NCBI GenBank assembly: GCA_041501225.1
Contig: JBGQNR010000114.1
Coordinates: forward strand, 1 to 19,615
Source of the DNA: JAFNAG01 sp041501225
GTDB lineage: Bacteria > Acidobacteriota > UBA6911
DNA length: 19,615 nt
Direction of reading: 5' to 3'
The notes under the pieces were generated by a model that was not told where the DNA came from, made no database searches, and was given only the letters and a program-made list of their open reading frames with translations. The position numbers and the translations under genes are program-made. This document shows positions 13,472-19,615 of the stretch, piece after piece. Within the stretch, counting starts at the first letter, position 1. Each line of letters begins with the position of its first letter.

Positions 13472-15739
13472 ATGAGAGACAAGAAAAGCTCCTGGGCGCG
13501 GTTGAACGTCCACGGACGTCGACGCCTCGGGCGGGCGGGCGCAATCGTGGCCTCCCGCCGGCGGTCCGCATGGTTGCGTCGTATCCTGCTCCTCGTAGCC
13601 TCGTCTCTGTCGTTGCTCCTGCTCCTCCTGGCGGCCGTACTCATCCATCACGTCTACTTCGATCGGAGCGGCCTCCCAGACCTCGAGCCTTTCATCCGTT
13701 TCGAGCCCCCCACGACCGGCAGGATCTACGACGCGCGGGGCAAGGTGCTGATCGAACTGGCAGGGGAGTACCGCAAGGTGGTTTCTTACGACGAAGTGCC
13801 CGTCATCCTGCGCCAGGCCATTCTGGCAGCCGAGGACAAGAATTTCTTCTCCCACTCCGGCGTGGAATACCGGGCGCTGCCGCGGGTGATCCAGAAGACG
13901 GTGGTGCGCTCTCTGACCGAGTGGTGGAAGGGCGGCGCCGGGTTCCGGCTGCTGTTTCCCCAGGGGGGCTCGACGCTTACGCAGCAGCTCGTCCGCGGCT
14001 ACTTCCTCCAGGACCTGACGAGCCGCGAGACCGGCGACGTCCTCTTCAGCAAAGGTCAGGCCCCGTGGCTCCTCTCGGCGGTTCTGGGTGTCCCGGCCAC
14101 AAACAAGCTCCTCCGCAAGCTGGAGGAGGCGCGCCTGGCTCTCTGGCTCGAGGAGGAGATGCGCCGGCGCTATGGATCGCAGGAGCGAGCCAAGCGCGAG
14201 ATCTTCGCCCGCTCGGCCAGCTTTCTCTACCTGGGCAACGGCCGCTACGGCTACGCCGCCGCCTCCGAGTACTACTTCGGCAAGCCCCTCTCGGGCTACA
14301 CGCAGGAGGACGCGGGAAAGGCCGCGCTGTTGGCGGGGATCACCAAGTCACCCCGGGACTACGCCCCGGTATCCGGTGACCCGCGGCCCCTGCGCCGCCG
14401 CAACGAGATCCTGGCCCTGATGGTGCGCAACGGCTACATCCCCGAGGGCCTCGCGAAACGCTGCCAGGCCGAGCCGGTCCGCGTGGCGGCCCACAGCCCA
14501 ATCAAGACTCATGCCCCCGCTGCGATCGAGAACGTCCTGGACGAGCTGAAGCAGCAAGGCGGAACCCGTTTCGGGTTTGAAGACCTCATCCAGGGTCGGA
14601 TCTCGGTCCAGTCTACGCTGGACGAGCGGGTCCAGACCATCGTGAACGAAGCCCTGGAAAACGGCCTCGTTCTCTACGAGCAGCGGCACCCCAGGGCGAA
14701 GGGGTTGATCCAGGGATCTGTGGTGGTGCTGCGTAACGCGGATGCGGCGATCCTGGCCGAGGCGGGCGGGCGGCAGGTCTATAAAGACCGCAACACGCGC
14801 TACTCCGACTACAACCGTGTCACGGGCTCGCTGCGGCAGCCGGGCTCGGCATGGAAACCGCTGGTCTACCTGGCCGCGTTCCGCCGGGGACTGGACCTAG
14901 CCACCACGGTGCCCGACGAACCCATCGAGGTGCCCCTGGGCGCCGATGGCGAGGTGAAGTGGATCGCCAACTACGACAACCTGTTCAAGGGACCGATCCC
15001 AATCCGCCAGGCGCTGGCTGAGTCCCGCAACGCGGTGGCCGTGTGGATCACTCGCGAAATCGGCCTGGACGAGGTGATCCGGACCGCCCGGGAACTTGGG
15101 ATCCGCACGCCGCTGCAGCCCTACATCACCACGGCTCTGGGCGCGTCGGAGGTGCGGTTGCTGGAGCTGGCGGACGCCTATCGCGCCATGGCTTCGGGGT
15201 CCTTAGCCGAGCCCCACGTCATTGATCGCGTGACCGACTCCTCCGGCGAGGTGCTCTACAAAACGCCCCGGCCCGGGCTGGAGATCAGCTCCGCTGCGCT
15301 GAGCCTGATCCAGGAGGGGCTGCGCGGCGTGGTCCGTCTCCCTGACGGCACCGCACACAGTCTCGACGGCCGCGATTTCCCGATCCCGGTAATGGGCAAG
15401 ACCGGGACAACGAGCGATTTTCGCGACGCGCTGTTCGTGGGATCCACCTACGGGCCGGAGGGGATCACCGTGGCGGTCCGGATCGGCTTCGACGATAACC
15501 GCACGCTGGGCGCGACGGAGACCGGAGGGCGCACGGCGCTGCCGATTTTCCGCGAGATCATGCTCCGCGTCTATCGGGACCAACTGGTGGGGCCGGCGCC
15601 GCAGTTTCCCCGCAAGATCGAGGAAGGGATCGACGGGTACATTGCAATGCAGACCGTGCTGGAAGCGGTCGGCGACGAGCCGGCGCCGCGAGCCCCGACA
15701 TCGTTCGCTTCGCCCCTGCTCCCGTTGCTCCGCCGGTGA
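13472..15739 (+). CDS. Class A penicillin-binding protein (bifunctional transglycosylase/transpeptidase)
   Basis: A 755-residue peptidoglycan polymerase with a basic N-terminus, one membrane helix (about 36-60), a GT51 glycosyltransferase domain (about 82-330) and a transpeptidase domain (about 412-690). The glycosyltransferase motifs are AAEDKNFFSHSG with catalytic Glu121 and GGSTLTQQLVRGYF (165-178). The transpeptidase motifs are SAWK (Ser459, Lys462), SRN (518-520) and KTGTT (643-647); all are intact. An unusually long insert with WWKGGAGFRLLFPQ precedes the QGGSTLTQQ motif. The start is set by GGAG 8 bases upstream. The coding sequence looks more GC-rich than its neighbours, which may mean a different origin. 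It converges with the cupin gene, and a mobile element occupies its upstream region. Confidence 0.93.
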   Translation: MRDKKSSWARLNVHGRRRLGRAGAIVASRRRSAWLRRILLLVASSLSLLLLLLAAVLIHHVYFDRSGLPDLEPFIRFEPPTTGRIYDARGKVLIELAGEYRKVVSYDEVPVILRQAILAAEDKNFFSHSGVEYRALPRVIQKTVVRSLTEWWKGGAGFRLLFPQGGSTLTQQLVRGYFLQDLTSRETGDVLFSKGQAPWLLSAVLGVPATNKLLRKLEEARLALWLEEEMRRRYGSQERAKREIFARSASFLYLGNGRYGYAAASEYYFGKPLSGYTQEDAGKAALLAGITKSPRDYAPVSGDPRPLRRRNEILALMVRNGYIPEGLAKRCQAEPVRVAAHSPIKTHAPAAIENVLDELKQQGGTRFGFEDLIQGRISVQSTLDERVQTIVNEALENGLVLYEQRHPRAKGLIQGSVVVLRNADAAILAEAGGRQVYKDRNTRYSDYNRVTGSLRQPGSAWKPLVYLAAFRRGLDLATTVPDEPIEVPLGADGEVKWIANYDNLFKGPIPIRQALAESRNAVAVWITREIGLDEVIRTARELGIRTPLQPYITTALGASEVRLLELADAYRAMASGSLAEPHVIDRVTDSSGEVLYKTPRPGLEISSAALSLIQEGLRGVVRLPDGTAHSLDGRDFPIPVMGKTGTTSDFRDALFVGSTYGPEGITVAVRIGFDDNRTLGATETGGRTALPIFREIMLRVYRDQLVGPAPQFPRKIEEGIDGYIAMQTVLEAVGDEPAPRAPTSFASPLLPLLRR

Positions 15740-15822
15740 CGCCGCCCGACGATTCCGGAGCACATCCGAGGCAACATGGCGTGCGGCCTCATTGCACGAA
15801 CACATCTACTTGGACAGCACTA

Positions 15823-16221
15823 CTATCCTTTAGCATGATGTTCCGCCGCTTCGGCGGCCTCCGCCGCCTCCTTGGTCTTATGCACCGTCCCGTCCGGGTG
15901 GTTTGGGGGAGAGTAGATCGTATATAGCTTCAACTGCGTCATCTTCGACGGATTGATCACGTTATGATAGGTTCCCGCCGGAATGATGACCGCATCCCCG
16001 TCGCGCACCAGGGTTGCCTCATTCTCGTTTAAAACAAATTTGGCCTCTCCCTGCTCGATGCGGAAGAACTGATCGACATTCGGGTGCACCTCGTCACCAA
16101 TCTCTTCGAGCGGCTGCAGGCACATCACCACGAGTTGGGAGTGCTTGCCGGTGAATAGCACCCGCCGGAAGTAGCTGTTGTTTTGGGTCTCTTTTTCAAT
16201 CGGTCCAACGTAGCCGGTCAT
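15823..16221 (-). CDS. Small cupin-domain protein
   Basis: A 132-residue single-domain cupin. The first cupin motif is GDEVHPNVDQFFRIEQGEAKF (His46, Asp50) and the second is DGDAVIIPAGTYHNVIN (His86). Together they would bind one metal ion, though the usual HxH pair is reduced to a single His. The start at 16221 is preceded by GAAGGAGGG at 8 bases; a longer frame to 16290 lacks this. The protein ends in an Ala/Glu-rich tail with KTKEAAEAAEAAEHHAKG after the family's PPNHPDGTVHKT segment. There is no signal peptide, so it is cytoplasmic. The substrate is unknown; members are usually annotated as cupin or mannose-6-phosphate isomerase-like proteins. It may share a transcript with the membrane protein gene 102 bp upstream. 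Confidence 0.88.
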   Translation of the reverse strand: MTGYVGPIEKETQNNSYFRRVLFTGKHSQLVVMCLQPLEEIGDEVHPNVDQFFRIEQGEAKFVLNENEATLVRDGDAVIIPAGTYHNVINPSKMTQLKLYTIYSPPNHPDGTVHKTKEAAEAAEAAEHHAKG

Positions 16222-16323
16222 CGTTTTGCCCTCCTTCTCTTGTTCGTTAGAAGCCTGCCGCCCCAGCGCCCAATAACCAACGGTGCTCAACGAGGAAGGT
16301 GTTCCTGGCGAAGGACAGCTATG

Positions 16324-16770
16324 TCACTTGTTCATGATCTTGCGATAGGACACATACAGATCCAATAGGCGATCTGCGGAAACAGGTTCATTGCGAGCAA
16401 GCAGAGTGATGGTCTCATCACGTCGGACAAACAGCGGGAGGAGCCCATCTCTTTGTGTCTGTGAGAAGACCGAATCATTCCCTCTGTCGGTCTCCGCCCG
16501 CAGGGAAGTAAAAAAGTTACTGGCAGCTTGACGGGCCGGTTCATAATCACCGCGGCGCGCGTCAATTACCGCGGATGCAAGAGCATTCTCTATCCTGGCT
16601 ATGCTTAATTGGTGCGATGTCTCAGTAAGACTATTGGAGTATTCACGACATTTGAGCCACATGGGGACGAAGCCGAACAGGAAGACGATGAGGAGCACGA
16701 CAGCGTAGATGAATAACCGCCGTATCCGGAAAGTAGGCTTGACCCGTTGAAGCAGCCTTTCATCGCTCAT
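16324..16770 (-). CDS. Single-pass membrane protein of unknown function (148 aa)
   Basis: The protein has a basic N-terminal segment (MSDERLLQRVKPTFRIRR), one strong membrane helix (about 18-38, RLFIYAVVLLIVFLFGFVPMWL) and a helical domain of about 105 residues on the far side, ending YVSYRKIMNK. No catalytic motif is visible. The helical part (TSHQLSIARIENALASAVIDARRGDYEPARQAASNFFTSL) resembles short tetratricopeptide-like helices. The start follows AAAGGAG at 5 bases. It lies between the OmpA-family gene and the cupin on the same strand, consistent with an envelope-linked operon. I do not recognise the family. Confidence 0.78.
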   Translation of the reverse strand: MSDERLLQRVKPTFRIRRLFIYAVVLLIVFLFGFVPMWLKCREYSNSLTETSHQLSIARIENALASAVIDARRGDYEPARQAASNFFTSLRAETDRGNDSVFSQTQRDGLLPLFVRRDETITLLARNEPVSADRLLDLYVSYRKIMNK

Positions 16771-17378
16771 GATAACTCCTTTGGAGGAGTGAATAACCGC
16801 AAATGGTTTGAATCTTCGGATTCGCCTTTGTGTAAGCCGCGCTCGATGCGGTCATGAAGCATAAGCCTCATGCCATTGCCAAGTATGACAAGGCGGATCG
16901 GCAATTCAGACAGTGGGCATTGCACGCATGATGGATCATAAGCGGACAGAGCCGCGCGCGTGAGCAGCGGATATTTGAAAACCTCAAGCCGCATTGGACA
17001 TGAACTGTTTGACTTTCACATATCCGCTGCTTACGCGCGTAGCTCCTTATCCTCCTGCCGGAATCTCTTGTTTTGTCACGTGTCTCGTGGTTCCCATTAT
17101 GGGTTGCGGCTGCGCCGCGCCGTATCCTCTTTGTCTCGGCGGTTAGATGTTTCTTTACTGTCTGAATCACAGAGGTGGATGAGACCCCCTTCAATTTCAA
17201 CCGCAAGCTCCCTTCGGTTGTGGTGCGAGCGGGTGCCCCTCGGAGGCCGGCCCGCACAAAGAAAGGGTTTGTGCGAATCGGGCTCCAGCTGGTCCGGCGT
17301 TGACGTTCTGAGAAGAAAATCTTGAGCAACTCATAAGTCGGTTCGCCGTTCTTCAAACAACGATAAGGTCTCCCCTTC
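16771..17378. other. Gene-free stretch with a long inverted repeat
   Basis: About 600 bp without a gene I can support. A 182-codon minus-strand frame (16868-17416) overlaps the end of the OmpA-family gene in another frame and has no recognisable domain. The 16955-17039 inverted repeat is listed separately. A stem with a TTCG loop (GAATC-TTCG-GATTC, 16810-16823) lies 40 bp before the membrane-protein gene. Part of the middle (about 17075-17160) resembles decayed copies of the common ACCACAGAGACACAGAG intergenic text. Confidence 0.45.
16955..17039. repeat. Long inverted repeat (26-bp arms, 33-bp spacer)
   Basis: The left arm 16955-16980 contains CGCGCGTGAGCAGCGGATAT and ends TTGAAA. The reverse complement of 17014-17039 contains CGCGCGTAAGCAGCGGATAT and ends GTGAAA, giving 24 of 26 matches. 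The 33-bp spacer is unrelated. No T-run follows either arm, so it is not a simple terminator. It may be a cruciform-forming site, the end pair of a tiny mobile element, or a large hairpin in the transcript leading to the membrane-protein gene. Confidence 0.75.
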
Positions 17379-19124
17379 TTACCGGCGCGCACTTGGTGAA
17401 GCGCTCTGCTTTCCAATGATTGCGCCGGATACGATGAGTTCTACACGACGATTAAGCTGGCGGCCTGCGGCCGTATCGTTTGAGGCTACGGGCTTGGTCT
17501 TGCCGAACCCTTTGGCCGGGACCGAATTCATCGCCGACATCCCCTGTTGGATAAGATAGTCGCGCACCGATCCAGCTCGCTGTTCCGATAGGGTCTGATT
17601 GTACGCGTCACCACCCACGCTATCCGTATGGCCTTCGACCGCCAGCGTCAAACCCTGGTGTCCCAGGATAATACCGGCCACTTTGGCCAACCTCTCACGC
17701 GCCAGGGGCCGTAGGGTATACTGGGCCGTGTCGAAGAGAACATCCGACATGTTAATGATGAGGCCGCGGGCGGTATCGCGAGTTTCGAGAACCAAGTTAA
17801 GCTGGGTCAAAAGCTGAGCGCGCAGTTCGGTCTTTTCAGCCTCTGCCTTCCGCAGTAGACGGTCGGCTTCCTGAGCGGCCAGCTGAGTCCTGTCGGCTTC
17901 GGCTTGCGCTGCCGTGCGCGCTGCCCGCTCGGCTTCGGCTTGCGCTGCGGTTCGTGCGGCATCGTTCGCGAGTTTGAGGCGATCCGCTTCGACCTGAGCG
18001 GCGTTTCGTGCAGCATCGTTCGCGAGTTTGAGGCGATCCGCTTCAGCCTGAGCGGCGATACGTGTTGCCTCCGCCTCCCGTTTGATCCTCGCGGTTTCAG
18101 ACTGGTCAGCGGCGCTTTTGGCCTCGGCCAGCGCTCTTCGATCAGCTTCCACCTTCTGGTTGGCTTCGGCTTGCGCTCTCAGGCGTGCCTCGGCCTCGGT
18201 TTCCGCTCTCAGATTCGCCTCCCGGTTCATCCCCGCCTGGCGTTCGCGCGCCACGCGCGCTTCCTCCTGACGCGTCACCGCGATAGCCCTGGAGTCTTCC
18301 GCGGTCTGCACCGCCTCCCGCGCGGTCATCGTCACCGGTTTGCGTCCCGCTTTGCGCGCCTGGTAGGCCTCGGCCTGCTTCAGGGAATTTTCGGCCTTCG
18401 CGAAGGTGTCGGAGGCAAACTGGTCTGCACCGCTGGCCCGCGCGATCTGGACGGCGTTGCGCGCTTCATAGAGTTCCAGCGGCATCTTCTGATCCATCTT
18501 CAGCGCCAGAGGATTCGCTAAACGCTCATACTGGCCTCGCTGCAACAATTCGTACTTGGCATCCATCTCCTCGATCTTCCCGACCGTGTCCGTGCGCACC
18601 ACATTTTCCATCACGACCAGGTTGCTCGGCATGGTCACCGCGAAATAGGGCTCCGCCGTCACTGCAAGTCCGAAAACCTGCAACTCGGTGGTCACGTTCA
18701 GCTTGGCATTGGTTCCATTTAATAGAATCTCGCCCAGATTGGATGTGCGGCCTTCGGGGGTGATGGCCCACAGCACGTAAGTGAGGTATTCCGCCCCGTA
18801 CTTGGTGGCGGGTTGCAGTTGATCGAATTCCACTCCGATCTCGATGTAGCCCTGCTTGCTCTCCACTTTGGCCTGGCCGTGGGAGGCCGGCAGGAGATCG
18901 GTGCCGCGGAAATCTATCTTGGTAGCACCGCTGCGGTGTCGGTAATTGATCGCTTTCATGGTCCGCTCTGTCACCGTGACGCGATACATGGGTATCGAAC
19001 TACCTGATTGGCTTAGAACCGACTGTTGGGTCGGATCCGCTGCCTGCGGCGCCTGTGCGAACAAAAGCACGCATGACAAGCCGCATAACGCCAGAAACAT
19101 GCTAATAATTTTCATTTTTCTCAT
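17379..19124 (-). CDS. OmpA-family protein with long Ala/Glu-rich coiled coil
   Basis: A 581-residue exported protein. It starts with a signal peptide (MRKMKIISMFLALCGLSCVLLFA, cut near AQA). Next comes an N-terminal beta-rich domain (about 45-185: YIEIGVEFDQLQPATKYGAEYLTYVLWAITPEG), then a helical segment with KAENSLKQAEAYQARK of the DUF4398-like kind. A long coiled coil (about 230-450) includes the 18-residue repeat AAQAEADRLKLANDAAR. The last part is an OmpA peptidoglycan-binding domain (about 455-568) with LFDTAQYTLRP and VEGHTDSVGGDAYNQTLSEQRA from 496. The protein would sit in the periplasm or outer membrane and tie it to peptidoglycan. AAGGGACCT precedes the start. The N-terminal domain looks typical of acidobacterial OmpA proteins. 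Confidence 0.92.
   Translation of the reverse strand: MRKMKIISMFLALCGLSCVLLFAQAPQAADPTQQSVLSQSGSSIPMYRVTVTERTMKAINYRHRSGATKIDFRGTDLLPASHGQAKVESKQGYIEIGVEFDQLQPATKYGAEYLTYVLWAITPEGRTSNLGEILLNGTNAKLNVTTELQVFGLAVTAEPYFAVTMPSNLVVMENVVRTDTVGKIEEMDAKYELLQRGQYERLANPLALKMDQKMPLELYEARNAVQIARASGADQFASDTFAKAENSLKQAEAYQARKAGRKPVTMTAREAVQTAEDSRAIAVTRQEEARVARERQAGMNREANLRAETEAEARLRAQAEANQKVEADRRALAEAKSAADQSETARIKREAEATRIAAQAEADRLKLANDAARNAAQVEADRLKLANDAARTAAQAEAERAARTAAQAEADRTQLAAQEADRLLRKAEAEKTELRAQLLTQLNLVLETRDTARGLIINMSDVLFDTAQYTLRPLARERLAKVAGIILGHQGLTLAVEGHTDSVGGDAYNQTLSEQRAGSVRDYLIQQGMSAMNSVPAKGFGKTKPVASNDTAAGRQLNRRVELIVSGAIIGKQSASPSARR
17953..18060. repeat. Two tandem 54-bp repeats inside the OmpA-family gene
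   Basis: 17953-18006 and 18007-18060 are near-identical 54-bp units that share a run through CGTTCGCGAGTTTGAGGCGA. Each encodes an 18-residue coiled-coil unit AAQ(A/V)EADRLKLANDAAR. Shorter, diverged versions follow in the protein (AAQAEAERAART, AAQAEADRTQL). A recent duplication by slippage is the simplest origin. Its length divides by three, so the frame is kept. Confidence 0.85.
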
Positions 19125-19343
19125 AGGTCCCTTTTCTATGGAAGTACGACATGCTCAGTTAATAACTCCTTACCAGCGGCGTTTGACTCCTCATGCCGAG
19201 CGCTTGTTTGACAAAAAGAGCAGCTCCGCGACCGCGTCGAACAAGGCTGACCTTATTTGGTGACCACATCCTGCTATCCTCAGGCCTCTTGATGGAGAGA
19301 AGCGCGTTATCATCCAGCTCTTGGCAGGCATCTCGAGTCATAG
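19125..19343. other. Upstream region of the OmpA-family gene
   Basis: No gene is supported here. The stretch should contain the promoter of the minus-strand OmpA-family gene, but I cannot point to convincing -35 and -10 boxes. Just beyond lies a copy of the mobile-element end. Confidence 0.4.
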
Positions 19344-19410
19344 TTCTTATACCTTGAGGTTAGTTGCGTGTCAGTCCTGTACTGCTCACACCCATGGTCA
19401 AGATTGCTCA
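19344..19410 (+). repeat. Third copy of the MITE-like element end
   Basis: This stretch matches the inner part of the left end of the element at 12713-12780 in the same orientation, 59 of 68 positions by hand alignment. Shared pieces are TTCTTATACCTTG, GTTGCGTGTCAG and TGGTCAAGATTGCTCA. The outermost 21 bp of the element (TGACATCCGCC...) are not recognisable upstream, so this end is partial or diverged. It begins 10 bp from where the IS91-type transposase fragment loses its homology. Confidence 0.8.
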
Positions 19411-19420
19411 TACCGGTTGA

Positions 19421-19615
19421 TGGGAGCATCTTGGGGATGGTCACGACATACTGACGAATGGGCAGATCGCCCAGAACGTCTCGATCGACGTGTTCGGCAA
19501 ACAGCAGGGCGCGCTTCTGATGGCATGAGGAACAAAAGCACCGCCGCTTGCAACTATAAGCATAGGTCGCGCATTGCACCCTTTTATCAGCAGCTGAAAA
19601 CCCACATCACGATCA
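19421..19615 (-). pseudogene. IS91-family transposase fragment (zinc-binding N-terminal region)
   Basis: The minus-strand frame reads CGFSAADKRVQCATYAYSCKRRCFCSSCHQKRALLFAEHV and then LPIRQYVVTIPKMLP. This is the signature of the zinc-binding domain of IS91-type transposases, including the cysteine motif CKRRxFCxxCHQKR and the following PxRQ(Y/W)VxxIPKxL segment. The catalytic HUH and tyrosine motifs, which lie further downstream in full proteins of about 350-400 residues, are absent: homology ends at 19421 and the frame continues into the mobile-element end repeat. In-frame TGA codons lie just before the first Cys near 19605-19615, so the gene is broken at both ends. Most of the element has been lost or lies outside. 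Confidence 0.75.

Noticed and set aside
13148..13855. 235-codon minus-strand open frame
   Set aside because: It overlaps the start of the penicillin-binding protein in antisense, has no ribosome-binding site that I can see and no recognisable domain.
16868..17416. 182-codon minus-strand open frame
   Set aside because: It overlaps the end of the OmpA-family gene, spans the long inverted repeat, and its Arg-rich translation resembles no known domain.
1..19615. CRISPR array, rRNA or prophage structural genes
   Set aside because: No regularly spaced identical repeats, no rRNA-like sequence and no phage morphogenesis proteins were seen on either strand.

Overview
The window is a GC-rich bacterial chromosome segment. 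Two SpoIIE-type phosphatases, an RNB exonuclease paired with an eRF1-domain-3-like protein, an MgtA-type P-type ATPase, an OmpA-family coiled-coil protein and an array of AGCCCTGAA/CCCAGGGC palindromes together suggest Acidobacteriota. I rate that as moderate confidence, since no rRNA or other taxonomic marker is present.

Left part (1-3260) is a graveyard. It holds the N-terminal third of a tyrosine recombinase cut off by unrelated sequence, a small secreted protein of unknown function, about 1 kb without genes, the 5' half of a tRNA-Thr(CGU) with its promoter, and a short remnant resembling the C-terminal part of a GH2 glycosidase.

Central part (3260-12621) holds two regulatory phosphatases diverging from a 308-bp spacer. 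One is cytoplasmic with a PAS domain. The other is membrane-anchored and follows a truncated N-terminal copy of an RNB exonuclease, with which it overlaps by ATGA. Convergent to this stands a minus-strand row: P-type ATPase, eRF1-domain-3-like protein, then intact RNB exonuclease, the last two overlapping by ATGA. The two transcription units meet at a palindromic repeat array. Upstream of the ATPase are a two-helix small membrane protein and a secreted glycine-zipper protein.

Right part (12622-19615) starts with a 465-bp non-coding element with about 115-bp terminal inverted repeats (a MITE-like deletion derivative). It lies between the glycine-zipper gene and a class A penicillin-binding protein. 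Then come a cupin, a single-pass membrane protein and an OmpA-family protein with a long Ala/Glu-rich coiled coil, all on the minus strand. At the right edge another copy of the MITE end abuts a fragment of an IS91-type transposase.

Functionally the intact genes read as an accessory envelope and stress cluster: cation import, peptidoglycan synthesis, outer-membrane anchoring, and signalling by partner-switching phosphatases. To these is added a possible translation-rescue plus RNA-decay pair. Mobile-element debris on both sides and between the genes suggests assembly by transfer and rearrangement.
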